Below are positions 21,248 to 31,378 of a stretch of DNA of 64,000 nucleotides, one piece after another. The position numbers and the translations under genes were made by a program. Source of the DNA: Melanopsichium pennsylvanicum (lineage: Eukaryota > Basidiomycota > Ustilaginomycetes > Ustilaginales); the NCBI GenBank assembly GCA_900208305.1, contig OAPG01000009.1, forward strand, positions 620,001-684,000. The letters run 5' to 3'. The notes under the pieces were generated by a model, which saw nothing but the letters and a program-made list of their open reading frames with translations, did not search any database and was not told where the DNA came from. Numbering within the stretch: the first letter of the stretch is position 1; each line of letters starts with the position of its first letter.

Positions 21248-22213
21248 TTATTGAGGTGGTGGGTATAAGCAACGGCCTTCCATACCTCCATCGACCATGA
21301 TGTTTACGCCTGTGACGTGAGCGCTTAAATTTGGACTGCTTATGACGAGGATTTGATTCGCGATGTCTTTGGGCATTGCTACTTTTTGGAGAGGGGTGCT
21401 TGCTAGAGCCTTTGCTCTTACTTTGTCATCTTTAATGGTTTCTTCTGCCATTGGGGTTCGTACCCAACCTGGATTGATACTATTGACTCTAGCTTTAGGG
21501 GCGATGTGAACGATTTCGTTCTTTAATGTTGGAACTAAACCGTACATGAGAGCGGATTTGGTTGATGCATAATCTGCATGATCTGCTTCACCAAACTTTC
21601 CTGCAGTGCTACCGATGAAGCAGATGGAAACAGGATCAAGTAAAGCCAACGATGATGATGTTGATGATGAAGTGAGGACGGCGCTACGAAGTTGAGAAAG
21701 GAAAGAGCGACAGAGGAGAAAAGCTCCATCAAGATTGACCGAGTGGGTGTTACGCCATTGATCAAGCGTCATGTCCCAAAGTTTGACAGGAGCTACGGGC
21801 CAGATTCCATGATTGACAATGAGAATCTGAACAGGACATGCATGTGCATCGGAAGCGTTTTTGAAAAGATGAGTGACGTCGGTTTCGGACAAAACATCAG
21901 CTTGAAGTGAGATCAGATTGGGATGTTTGACATCCACAAGGGAACGTGGTGTAGTGTTGTAATGCGCCGTGACTTTGGCTCCCGCAGCAAGGAAAGTGTT
22001 TACAGTTTCAAAGCCGATACCTGTGAAACCCAAGTGAAAGGAGAAACATGGTGCAACAAAAGGCGTCAGCGATGAAATGTCAAGGTTTACAGTTCAAGTA
22101 TCATACGTGCACCACACGAGGGTGAAGAATAACAGATACATACCTCCTGAAGCACCGCTAATAAGGACGTGAACGCCTTCAAGACCAAAGTCGAGTGGGT
22201 TGGAAGATACCAT
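21248..22213 (-). CDS. Short-chain dehydrogenase/reductase (SDR)
   Basis: Two exons: 22213-22144 and 22020-21248 with a 123-base intron (donor GTATGT, acceptor CACAG), giving 280 residues. Splicing restores the NAD(P)-binding motif SGASGGIG at about 19-26, which is cut by the intron. Other classical SDR features: NHG near 93, Asn119, Ser161 (GSTAG), Tyr174 and Lys178 (YASTK), and the NPGWV motif after it. Family knowledge: soluble NAD(P)-dependent oxidoreductase; the substrate cannot be predicted. Compared with the 250-residue classical form the only extra segment is a Ser-rich loop (TSSSTSSS) before the catalytic serine. It lies divergent to the CRAL-TRIO gene. Confidence 0.9.
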
Positions 22214-22574
22214 GTTGGTGTTAAAGGGTTAGCACTTGATGGTGTTGAATCAAGTGCCGAGAATTGATTTTCTTTTTGTTTTTCTTTTTGTTTTTTTTTG
22301 TTTTTTTTTTCGGATAGTAAACGCGGTGGTATCGGAAGTCGGAAGTCGGCACTCGAGCTTTCACACTCTGATTTTGGTTAAGATTGAGCAAAGGCACTTT
22401 ATTGGGTTACACAAGCTACTACCACTGTATCTGACTGTTTAATGCCTTTGATGGATCAATCTGGTGAACAACACCTCTTAACATCTATTTATTATCCATA
22501 TTAGTATCACAATCAACTCGGTTAAATCACTCTGTCGTCGTTAAAGCAACCCAACCAACCTTGGAGTTGTCACC
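22214..22574. promoter_or_regulatory. Divergent promoter SDR / CRAL-TRIO gene
   Basis: 361 bases between two divergent start codons, with T-rich runs (22267-22311). The only sequence available for both promoters, so some elements are probably shared. No specific motif identified. Confidence 0.5.
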
Positions 22575-25500
22575 ATGCCCTCGGTAAAAAAGCTTAAGAG
22601 CAAGAACGCTCAAGCGGTCCAACACAAACATCTCGACCTAATCTCCAAGTACAACAACCACCTTTCCGCAGTCGATTCACTCTATAAGGTTGCTCGCATC
22701 CAGATCATTGACGATGTTGCCTCTCAACTATCCCTCAATGAACAAGGCAAAGCACGCATCTCTTACTACCTCTCCGATACCGCAAATCTCTTTCGATTCT
22801 ACCGTCGCGCACGCTACCATCACGATACAGCACTCTCTTTACTCACCGCTACCATCCTCTGGCGTATGAGGACAGATTTGGATCTCTTAAGCCTATCCAG
22901 TTTGAATCCGCTCTACGTCACTCCCCCATCACCCAATCCACCCCTTTTCTGGCTCAATTCCGGTTTCAAAGACTACTATGGCAGACCATGCGGTGTCATC
23001 AGTTTAAGAAGCGTAGAGAGAACCGCTGAAAATACTCTGGATCAGCTCAAAGAGTACATCGTAGCGTGCATGGAAATCGTTCGTCGCTATCTCGCCGATC
23101 TTTTCAGCATCTCCAATTCCTCTTCCACCTCTTCCGCAAATTCTAAAACAGAACATACCGTACTCCAAGCAGCAATAGCAGTCGATTTGGCAAGCTCCGG
23201 AATGGCAAACTTGGAATTGGAGCTGTTGCCATTCTTGCTCGACCTGCTTAAAAATCACGTTCCCGGTATCGTCGGCGCAGTCTACATCCTCAACTATGGC
23301 TGGGTTCACTCGGGCATGTGGGCCGTCATCAAACGTGTTCTCCCTCAACAGGCATTGGCAAAGATTTTTTTCCCCACTTATCAAGAGCTCAAGGAACATT
23401 TTGATCCTCAAAACATTCCTCAGTGCTATGGAGGCGAGATGAATGCCAACATCGAAAGTGCCACCAATGACGTGCTGAGGAAATATGGTCGTCCCAGAAG
23501 GGTGAGCAACGCAGCAGCAACAGCAGCAGCAACAGCAGCAGCAGCAGCAGCACCAACCGATCCAACCAGTCCAGTATTCGGCGGCAAAATGAGCAGAACA
23601 AATTCATACGAGAGTATCTACGAGGTTTTCTATAGCGCAGACTCCACCCCTTGGGCCAGTCGACCCATCACTCCCAGGCATAGCGAACCCAGTACTCCCC
23701 GCGCTGGCCTTGGCGAGTCTTCTGGTGGCGCATTCAAGATGACTTCAAGCGCTGCCAGAAAGTTGAAACACCTTCAAATGTCGCGCTCGGCCGATCTCTC
23801 GAGTGCAGCAGAGCATGCGCACACAGGTAGCGGCAGACCAAGGTCGGCGTCGGACCCAAAAATCGTAGACGGTCGCGCAGTGGGTTTAAGTGTAAGCACA
23901 AGTACATTCGTCACTCCTTCTATGACGCCCGTTGGTCCACTCTCTCCAAGGATACTTAGGTCGAGGAACCCGGATCGACACGTCAGGTTCTCAGGCGAAA
24001 GAGACAGAAGTTCATCCCCACAAACAAGGGTTGGAGGCACCAGCAACTTCACTCTCTACCTTCCCACTCAACACGAAGAGGCAATTCTTCCATCTGAAAG
24101 TGAGGATAGCGATGCGAGTGGAAAGGACGGAGAATTAGCACCGCAAGATGCCCCATCATCTGGTCTTTTCAACCGCCTTCGTCGATTGTCTGCTACGCAA
24201 TTCACAAGTAGCTCCAGCTCAACCAAAACAGACCCATCTCAACAAGAAAAAGCGGATGAAACAATCGTCTACACCATCCCACCCAGCACACCCTCTTCTC
24301 CTCATCTTCAGGTCCCGCATTTGGATGAACCGCCGCTGTCGCTCACCCACACATACCCACACAATCATGTACCGCATCGATTCCTGTCACATCGAACCAG
24401 ACGATCGACCCGAGATGGTTCAGTGTCACCCTACAACGCCAACAATCCCTTTTTTGGCTACCCTGCTTTCACGCCCAACTCTTCTTCGGCCAAGTTTTCG
24501 CTCAACCGAAATGGCACCACGCCGCAACACCTGCATACCAGGAGGAGGAAGAGGGATCTGCTCCGGACGCTGACATACCTGTTTGTATTGCGCATCTTGG
24601 CTTTGCATAGGAAGATGAGGTATCGGGTGAGTCTGGTGGCGCGCGAGGTGGGGAGGAGCTTGAAATTGGATACCGATGCGAATGGCGAGCATGGCGTTGG
24701 TGAGGAGGATGAGTTTTGGAGAAATTTGGATGCAAAACGATTAAGCGCACTTCCAGAGAACCAAAGCAAGCATGTAGGCAGAGGAGCAGGTTGGAATATG
24801 GTCAAAAAATTGACAAGCGTCATCATAATCGTGACGCTTCTCAAGCCCGAGTGGAGGAGACAGACCATGCTTCGGGTATACAAAACGCTCTTCATCCAAA
24901 GTCATGACGAGGGAGAGGTGAATTGGGACGAATGGGACAGACCGTCTTCCATCGCTGCTGCTGATGCTATTTCTGCCAAACCTCATTCTTTCACCGGCTT
25001 TCAAATTCGGTCCAAGCTGGGGTTTAAAAACCCTCAAAACGCCGCATCGTCACTCACCGACACAGCAGCGAGCAGTGGCAAATCGGGTAAGAGGTCGCGT
25101 GTGAACCCGGTGGCTATCGCCGGTGGCTTGATTTCAGCGGCAGGTCTTGGGTACTTGCTGTACACCTACCTCTCTAACTCTAACTCCAACAAAGCTGGAG
25201 GTGGTGGTGACGATGACGACGAAGGCGATGTAACGCGACGTCGATCTTGCACCAAACCTGGTCAGCACTCTACCAACCGTGCTAGACCTAGCCTCTCACT
25301 CAGCATCAGCCCTACGTTTCAACGTACACCATCCAACATTGGTGGACTTGGATGCTTGCTCCAAGCCATCTCGCCTCTATTTGTCGTGCATCTTATCCTA
25401 CCTGGAAGTGGAGAGCAAGATCTTTCCACAAGCATTCAGAGTCTTAATCACGCCTTGGGAGCTATCGACGAATTTGATCCGCGTAGAGTGCTAGAGTATA

Positions 25501-25892
25501 CACAAACGGAAGGTAGATTCGCCTTGTCCAGAGCACTGGCATGCGACTGTCATACCGAAATCAGCATGCCAGGTTCGGAAGAAATTGGCACCTTCGACCA
25601 ACTTAACAAGATCAGAAGAACTTGTGGGTTGGTCGTATTCACCAACTTTTCCCAGAGTAATCAGGATTCAGGAGGAGCGGAACAAAGTGGTGGCCAACAA
25701 GTTTTGAACCAACTTAAGGAGTTGGCAATGCAACAACAGGGGAATGCGAATAACAACTTTGGTTCTGGTGTTGCTGTTGCTCCGGCTGGTATGCGTGCGT
25801 TTGATCTAAGCAGTGATGCTGTTGGGGATGAACAATGGAAATGGGACCAACTCGCACAAAATCTTGCAGAACTTCGTCGAGGTTGGAAGTAA
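22575..25892 (+). CDS. CRAL-TRIO (Sec14-like) membrane-anchored protein
   Basis: 1105-residue single-exon protein. Residues about 20-290 form an N-terminal helical part and a CRAL-TRIO lipid-binding domain (GVISLRSVERT..., LKNHVPGIVGAVYILNYGW, and the typical end HFDPQNIPQCYGGE at about 277-289). Residues 300-700 are low in complexity with Ser/Pro/Arg-rich phosphorylation-type sequence and an Ala/Thr run from a GCA repeat (about 312-326). A single hydrophobic segment at about 845-865 (VAIAGGLISAAGLGYLLYTYL) is a candidate membrane anchor, followed by a 230-residue region containing a compact-looking segment (LQAISPLFVVHLILPGSG... ACDCHTEIS) that I do not recognise. Family knowledge: CRAL-TRIO proteins bind or transfer phospholipids or sterols, so a role at a membrane contact is plausible but inferred. 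Confidence 0.82.
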   Translation: MPSVKKLKSKNAQAVQHKHLDLISKYNNHLSAVDSLYKVARIQIIDDVASQLSLNEQGKARISYYLSDTANLFRFYRRARYHHDTALSLLTATILWRMRTDLDLLSLSSLNPLYVTPPSPNPPLFWLNSGFKDYYGRPCGVISLRSVERTAENTLDQLKEYIVACMEIVRRYLADLFSISNSSSTSSANSKTEHTVLQAAIAVDLASSGMANLELELLPFLLDLLKNHVPGIVGAVYILNYGWVHSGMWAVIKRVLPQQALAKIFFPTYQELKEHFDPQNIPQCYGGEMNANIESATNDVLRKYGRPRRVSNAAATAAATAAAAAAPTDPTSPVFGGKMSRTNSYESIYEVFYSADSTPWASRPITPRHSEPSTPRAGLGESSGGAFKMTSSAARKLKHLQMSRSADLSSAAEHAHTGSGRPRSASDPKIVDGRAVGLSVSTSTFVTPSMTPVGPLSPRILRSRNPDRHVRFSGERDRSSSPQTRVGGTSNFTLYLPTQHEEAILPSESEDSDASGKDGELAPQDAPSSGLFNRLRRLSATQFTSSSSSTKTDPSQQEKADETIVYTIPPSTPSSPHLQVPHLDEPPLSLTHTYPHNHVPHRFLSHRTRRSTRDGSVSPYNANNPFFGYPAFTPNSSSAKFSLNRNGTTPQHLHTRRRKRDLLRTLTYLFVLRILALHRKMRYRVSLVAREVGRSLKLDTDANGEHGVGEEDEFWRNLDAKRLSALPENQSKHVGRGAGWNMVKKLTSVIIIVTLLKPEWRRQTMLRVYKTLFIQSHDEGEVNWDEWDRPSSIAAADAISAKPHSFTGFQIRSKLGFKNPQNAASSLTDTAASSGKSGKRSRVNPVAIAGGLISAAGLGYLLYTYLSNSNSNKAGGGGDDDDEGDVTRRRSCTKPGQHSTNRARPSLSLSISPTFQRTPSNIGGLGCLLQAISPLFVVHLILPGSGEQDLSTSIQSLNHALGAIDEFDPRRVLEYTQTEGRFALSRALACDCHTEISMPGSEEIGTFDQLNKIRRTCGLVVFTNFSQSNQDSGGAEQSGGQQVLNQLKELAMQQQGNANNNFGSGVAVAPAGMRAFDLSSDAVGDEQWKWDQLAQNLAELRRGWK

Positions 25893-26210
25893 AAAAAGAA
25901 AAAAAAAAAAAAAAGTTAAAAAGGTAGGGTTTTAAGGAGCGATGTTAGGCGTCGCATTGTCACACACACACACACACACTATGGAAAAAAGAAGGATGAG
26001 AATCAGAATCAGAATCAGAAGAATGCAAAGAGAAACCGTGCATTGCGAAATTATAATAAGCAAGAGTGACAATTGTGAAGGGAAAACAAATAGAAAGGGA
26101 AAAAGCAAGCTGGACAAAAGTGTGTATGTATGTGTGAAATAATAGAACAACGGTAGAGGTATAAAGGAAGATTTAGTGAGGAGATAAGAATGGCTTGCAA
26201 TGCTGTAAAC
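25893..26210. other. Convergent intergenic region
   Basis: 318 bases between the stop codons of the CRAL-TRIO gene and the YDR124W-like gene. Contains an A-rich run just after 25892 and a (CA)9 tract at 25961-25978. Nothing else seen. Confidence 0.6.
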
Positions 26211-28667
26211 TCAAGAGCCGGTTTTGGATTGCTGTTGTTGTTGTTGTTGTTGTTGTTGCCAGACATTTTGTTGATGAGAATGAATTTGGGATTGGGAATG
26301 TAACCAGAATTGGTCTTGTTGAACTTGATTAAGATGATGGTTAGAAAGATGGGGGATAAAATTTTGTGAAAGTGTTTTGACCATGGTTCCAGTTTGAGTG
26401 AGATTGATTCTCAAATTGGTTTCTTGACTTGGAGATGGAGTTCTAGGTCCACCACCAATGGTATCTAACGAAAATGATCCATCACCATTGTTATTCGTTT
26501 GCCATGAAGCATTCGATAAATCTCCACCACCACCACCAACAGTAGCAGCAGTGGTGATACTACTCATATCCATATTCAATCCGCTAAAATTCCATCCTTC
26601 CGTTCCCATGTTCAATCCCAAAGCATTACCATCAAATTGCATCAATCCCATCATACTATTGTTACTGTCCGTATTGTTGGTGTCATCATCACCGGTCGAA
26701 GTGTGATGGGTGGAGGAATACAATGGATTTTGTTGTTGTTGTTGTTGTTGTTGTTGATGATGATGATGATGATGAGGTTGAGGGGTAGTGTAAAAGAATT
26801 GTGCGTTGTGCATTTCTAATTCGGAGGCATGGTGTAAATCGTCACCATGATGATGATGGTGAAGATGGTGAAGATGATGATGGGGAACACCACTTGGATT
26901 AGATTGTAATTCGACGTGAGAAGAAAATGCAGGATCAAGTGTAGCAGAACCAGTAAGAGGTGTAACCAGACCGTTGACTTCGGTAAAACTGTACGTGTTT
27001 GGCCACGGTGAAGTGTCTGTACTTGCACAAGCCGAATTCGTGTTTGTGTTGTTGTTGTTGTTGTTGTTGGTGGTGGGAGCAGGATTGGACATATTGATAC
27101 GAGCATGTCTATTGACTGCACCAGAGAAAGAGTGGCTTCTTGGTTGAGGTGCGATGAGACCCAAACCAATCATGTTGTTATTTGTGTGCAAAGTAGTGGT
27201 GCAGCCACCCGCTCCGGCAGCGCCAAAAATAGAAGTGTGTGGTAAAGCACGAGGTCGATTTTCAACACTCAACGAGGTTGTCGAGGCGATACTACGACGT
27301 TTGCTAACAGAATTAGTACCGGTAGTGGCAGAAGTTGAGTTGGATTTAACCATCGAAGCTGCTGATCGTTTCTTACTATTACTCTTTTCTGAAACAATCT
27401 CTGGAGTGGCACTCCTAGCAATTTGTCGACCAGCCATCGTCGGTTCACTTCCCTCTTTACACCATCCATCTAAAGTACTCACCCCCACTTTCACCTCCAT
27501 CTCTACTTTGTCCTCCTCACTTTCCTTTTTATTCCCATTCTCTACAGCCTTATCTCGAATCTTCTCCTCCTCTCGAGCAACACGATAAACATCCATAAGC
27601 AAGCTCACCTTATCCGCTTTGATGAGCGCCACCACCTCGGCAGTGGCAAGCTGCAATCTAGCCACCCTCACTTTGGTGCTTCGAAGTATGGTTAAAAGTA
27701 AAGAGTGACGTTCTGGTTTCATCAAGTGATCAGGTTCCTTGTGCCTCACACCGGTTGGCCACCAGTCGGGTTTACCTGATTCACCCTTGTTGTAAGGGCA
27801 TCGCGTTTGTTTTTTGGGTTCAATGATCTTGATCCATGCTTTCGCCACGGTTTTGCAAACAGATTGCTGAAGTTGACCAAAACGAAGTTCGAGGAAGGCC
27901 GTCCTTGCTGCCTCTGTCGAAAGTGTGATTGTGTGCAGAGGTGAAGAGGAAGAAGAAGATGTGAATAGATTTTGAGAGATGGTAGGAGTGAGCGACGAGA
28001 GCGATGCACGCGTGTTGAAGCGTGTAGAGGCGGCAAGGATGGGAGTTGAAGTTTGGGGAATTTGGCTGTCGTTATTGAGAGGAAAGTCTGAGGAAGTGGA
28101 AGGGAAGAGTGGTGCAGATTTGGGTGCGACGAGGTCATTGGAAGCATTATTCCACGAGTTGCGAGAACGTAAAAAGTGTTGATTTGCAATAGCAGTGTTC
28201 AATGGTGCAAGTGGAGACCTCTTGACCTCCTTGCCCGCCCTCCGTGGCTTATTTCCACTTCTATCGCTGTTGTTGGAGTCGAGGAATACATCATCAAGTA
28301 CCACCTCGTTTCCTGCTTCATTACCTGCATCATCTTCTACATCGTCATCGGACAAATCCTCAAAGATCGCAATCGCTTCTCCACTACTACCAGAATTCGC
28401 CTTAGCAGAATTGTTCTTGACAAGCTGTTTGGCCTCTTCAGCAATTCCACCTTTTACAAACCAATCGTCCAAGCTACTTTGTAAAGCTTCACTGGCGTAC
28501 GTCTCTACATGTCCACGTGCAGAAACCCACATGATGGCAAAGTGAGATCCATTGATGTAAGCCGCTTTACCCAACGCTCGTAGCACCTGATCTCGTTTGT
28601 TCTTATAATGTCTATGCTGCCTCGATGGCGAAGAGTATGGTTCTACTCTGACTGGAATACGTGGCAT
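26211..28667 (-). CDS. YDR124W-like (DUF2841) protein, Gln/Asn-rich
   Basis: 818-residue single-exon protein; the first ATG is 28667. Residues about 259-370 contain the helical-bundle domain shared with yeast YDR124W and the subtelomeric hrmA-cluster protein (W-containing stretch AWIKIIEPKKQ, PYNKGESGKPDWWP, EPDHLMKPERHSLLLTILR). Its biochemical function is unknown; a nuclear regulatory role is an inference from the layout. The N-terminus (1-100) is a short charged domain; the C-terminal half has Asn, His and Gln homopolymers (for example a run of nine Gln near the end and a His-rich block) encoded by CAA/CAC repeats, typical of fungal regulators. The upstream intergenic region is unusually long (2.1 kb), also common for regulators. 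Confidence 0.8.
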   Translation of the reverse strand: MPRIPVRVEPYSSPSRQHRHYKNKRDQVLRALGKAAYINGSHFAIMWVSARGHVETYASEALQSSLDDWFVKGGIAEEAKQLVKNNSAKANSGSSGEAIAIFEDLSDDDVEDDAGNEAGNEVVLDDVFLDSNNSDRSGNKPRRAGKEVKRSPLAPLNTAIANQHFLRSRNSWNNASNDLVAPKSAPLFPSTSSDFPLNNDSQIPQTSTPILAASTRFNTRASLSSLTPTISQNLFTSSSSSSPLHTITLSTEAARTAFLELRFGQLQQSVCKTVAKAWIKIIEPKKQTRCPYNKGESGKPDWWPTGVRHKEPDHLMKPERHSLLLTILRSTKVRVARLQLATAEVVALIKADKVSLLMDVYRVAREEEKIRDKAVENGNKKESEEDKVEMEVKVGVSTLDGWCKEGSEPTMAGRQIARSATPEIVSEKSNSKKRSAASMVKSNSTSATTGTNSVSKRRSIASTTSLSVENRPRALPHTSIFGAAGAGGCTTTLHTNNNMIGLGLIAPQPRSHSFSGAVNRHARINMSNPAPTTNNNNNNNTNTNSACASTDTSPWPNTYSFTEVNGLVTPLTGSATLDPAFSSHVELQSNPSGVPHHHLHHLHHHHHGDDLHHASELEMHNAQFFYTTPQPHHHHHHQQQQQQQQQNPLYSSTHHTSTGDDDTNNTDSNNSMMGLMQFDGNALGLNMGTEGWNFSGLNMDMSSITTAATVGGGGGDLSNASWQTNNNGDGSFSLDTIGGGPRTPSPSQETNLRINLTQTGTMVKTLSQNFIPHLSNHHLNQVQQDQFWLHSQSQIHSHQQNVWQQQQQQQQQQSKTGS

Positions 28668-28912
28668 AATTTTCAAGTGTGAGAATAGATCCGATTATAT
28701 GGATGTATGGGCGCACTGATTGCTTCAAAAGTTGTAGTGGCTCCTGTTGTTGGGTATAGAAGTATTTGGGGAAATAAAGAGACAGATGCTGTGCAAAGGT
28801 GCTGTGTTTGTAGCGGTATAGAGATTTAAGAAGATATGTTGGGATAGATGAGATAATTCTCGGAAAGGGATTAACTACTTGATGTAGATAGCCATACGAT
28901 GCTAATTGTTGA

Positions 28913-28914
<2 letters not shown>

Positions 28915-28948
<34 letters not shown>
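28915..28948. repeat. (GATA)n microsatellite
   Basis: About eight tandem ATAG units are read directly, roughly 250 bases upstream of the YDR124W-like gene start. Confidence 0.95.
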
Positions 28949-29700
28949 CGCCCCAAAACCAAGCGGTTGTAGCTGGAGCGTGTTTTGTCAATTGAGGTTT
29001 CGACGGTGACGATATGCTGAAAGAAGCTAACACTACTATAGCGTGTAGAATAAGATTTTGGTAACGAATACGCTATGGATAAAGTGACTCGTCGCAGCTG
29101 GATGTGTCAAAGGAAATGGAGTGGAAGATGATGGTGAAGAACGAAACAAACCTAAGGCAACAACAAGACACCTGAGACATGACCCAAGAGCTATACCCAA
29201 GCAGGAGCAAGAGACTGTGTGTACACACACACACACACACACACACGGGGGGACGTTTTCTCAGACAGATTCGCTTGGTATTGCCGCTGCACGGCGTCGA
29301 TCAACATGAGGCTTCTCCTTTGAATGATCAACATTTGTGAAGGTTGCAGAAACGCGCGTGTCCTTCTTCAATACTGCGCGTGAGTATGCTTGCGTGAATC
29401 ATGCTGGGGAGAGTGAGAGATGTAAACAGAAACTAGCATGAGATCAAGATTTGCTGGAAGGCACGGCACGGAACAGTTTTTGTGTACTGTATAGTAAGGT
29501 TGGGTTTTGGAATGCGCAGAGCAGCCCGCCGGGCAGTATACTCTCTATCTCGCTCTCTCACTCTCTGCTCTGCCTGTGCTATTCTCTCACAATGACGCGC
29601 ATGCGTGTTATAGAGCGGACTTCGTCTGTGCGGGATGGCATGGACATGAAGAAACTTGTTGAAGGTAAGGTGAACAGCGCCAGTTCAAACGCACGCAACA

Positions 29701-29760
29701 AGAGAGAGGGAGAGAGGGAGAGAGGGAGAGAGGGAGAGAGAGAGAGAGGAGAGAGGAGAG
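29701..29760. repeat. GGGAGAGA/GA purine microsatellite
   Basis: A pure purine tract composed of AGAGAGGG units passing into GA units. Together with (AC)12 at 29223-29246 it lies in the long gene-free stretch. Confidence 0.9.
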
Positions 29761-30771
29761 ATTTCTGGTTTGTGTTCGGATGGCCTGGCGATTAGTATGC
29801 ACGTTGAGTTGCTAGTCGGCTCGCTGGCTCTCGCGCACACACACAAGCGCTTCAATGCAAAGTAAGTATGCTTGCTCGTGGAGAGATATCCACAAACAAA
29901 TCAAGCACAATAATGAATGGTGAGGGACTATAAGCTGTCCAAAAAAAAAACTATACGATGCAGAGGACGAGTGGGAGAAGTGTGAGTGAGAAGCAGGCAG
30001 TGTTTGACAGGGCGGCAAAGTGTAGGGCGCGGGTTCAAAGGTTAGATAGATGCAGACCGTCATTTTATGATGCGAGGAGAAGCCGAAAGAATTGCTTTCC
30101 TTTCGAGGGAATTTGTAGAATTGGCTGTAAATTACTATTATTTTAATATATGCGATCCACATTCTTGAAAACAAAGAGCGCAATAATATTTCAATCCACA
30201 TTCCAGAAACGCTCCAACGATGATCATGTTTTCCAGAAATGTGGATACCGCCCCTGCCAGAATCGTTAACCTCTCTTGCTTCGCTTTGATCTCTCTCACA
30301 TTCGGCAAATACTCTACCGTACAGTAGAGTGATGTGCACATACCACTCGACGTCACCTATCGAATTGTGGTTCCTTATCGGAAAGCTCGCTGTTCAATAT
30401 AGATCGAGTGACGTATCGAGTGCGAAATCGGGACGCCGATTTGAGACCGACATTCCACTTTTTCGATTATACTTTTCCCATCTAGGGTGCAAGGTTACCA
30501 TTGGCGTTCCCCATCTAAGCCTACGACTGAAGAGAATCCTGATCCCTTGTCCTGATGATTCATTACTTGCATCGTTCATTAGGCTGCAGCACTACAGCAT
30601 CGATTGATCAAGGCTGGGCTGATTTTGGAGGTAAGCATATGTTCACAGTGGGATTACTTAAAAAAAAAAAGAATAGGGAGCGATGATGCTGAAATGGGCT
30701 GATTGGAAAACGAAAAGAAAGTTGATATTTAATATACACGAGTGAGACAGAGATATGAGAGCAAACTGGGG

Positions 30772-30802
30772 AATGATGATGATGATGATGATGATGATGA
30801 TG
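30772..30802. repeat. (ATG)n microsatellite in the TOA2 3' region
   Basis: About ten tandem ATG triplets (CAT on the TOA2 strand) begin two bases after the TOA2 stop codon, so they probably lie in its 3' untranslated region. Confidence 0.9.
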
Positions 30803-30804
30803 GT

Positions 30805-31378
30805 TTACTTGGAATTGCTATCAGCCATTTTGCAAGCGACGATTTTGACCCTGTCTACGTCCAAAATTTCGCTATTATCGAGTTTGAGTGTAGCATTTCG
30901 CACACGAAACGTCCACACTTCTTCGCAAAGCCGATAGTCTTTCAAATGACCCTATTGGTAAGAAATCTAATGAATATGTCAGTGAGCCTCGCCCGACAAA
31001 AGCAAGAAAGAAACATAGGTGTTACGACGTTACCTTGAGTTGACTTTTGGCCTTGACATTCTTGGTGAGATTGGTTGCGATGGACTTGTCGAATTCATTA
31101 AGTACTCTCATGGCGAGGACTGGGTTGATGTGACCTGATTGAATGAGTTCGTCCAATGCATCTGTGAGTTGCATTCCAATACTAATCAATGTCATCCGCA
31201 TCACCACACCAAAAAGTGGAAAAAAAGGGGATCAAAAGACGATTGAGCTTCCTATTCGAATTGAGAAAAGAATGATCATAGCAAATCGCAAAGGAACCAC
31301 TAAGGCGAATGCTTACGAAGATCGACGATATAACTCGTAGTAGAGCTGCTTTTGGTTTGCATTTGGTGTTGAAGCCAT
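30805..31378 (-). CDS. TOA2: TFIIA small (gamma) subunit
   Basis: Three exons: 31378-31317, 31181-31034 and 30951-30805, with introns of 135 and 82 bases (donors GTAAGC and GTAACG, acceptors TTAG and ATAG). The spliced product has 118 residues and is recognisable throughout: [58 protein letters not shown] and [19 protein letters not shown] stabilises TBP on promoter DNA for RNA polymerase II; this subunit provides the helical bundle (N-terminal half) and beta-barrel (C-terminal half) with the large subunit. No single open frame covers it. It is divergent from the DJ-1 gene. Confidence 0.95.

Larger units (their letters stand above)
28668..30804. other. Long non-coding region with microsatellites and short repeats
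   Basis: 2.1 kb without a supported gene; it is upstream of the YDR124W-like gene and downstream of TOA2. It contains (GATA)n at 28915-28948, (AC)12 at 29223-29246, a GGGAGAGA-type tract at 29701-29760, three copies of ATCCACATT (30155, 30194, and inverted at 30238-30246), a 7-base hairpin ACTCTAC/GTAGAGT at 30311-30330, and CRE-like TGACGT cores at 30349-30356 and 30409-30414. Open frames here are short and lack homology signals. Confidence 0.6.

Noticed and set aside
30001..30060. Possible tRNA around a GGTTCAAAGGTT sequence
   Set aside because: The B-box-like sequence is imperfect and no A-box or cloverleaf arms could be formed nearby.
29812..30339. 175-codon minus-strand frame in the gene-free stretch
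   Set aside because: No homology signal, no promoter or splice context, composition like the surrounding non-coding DNA.
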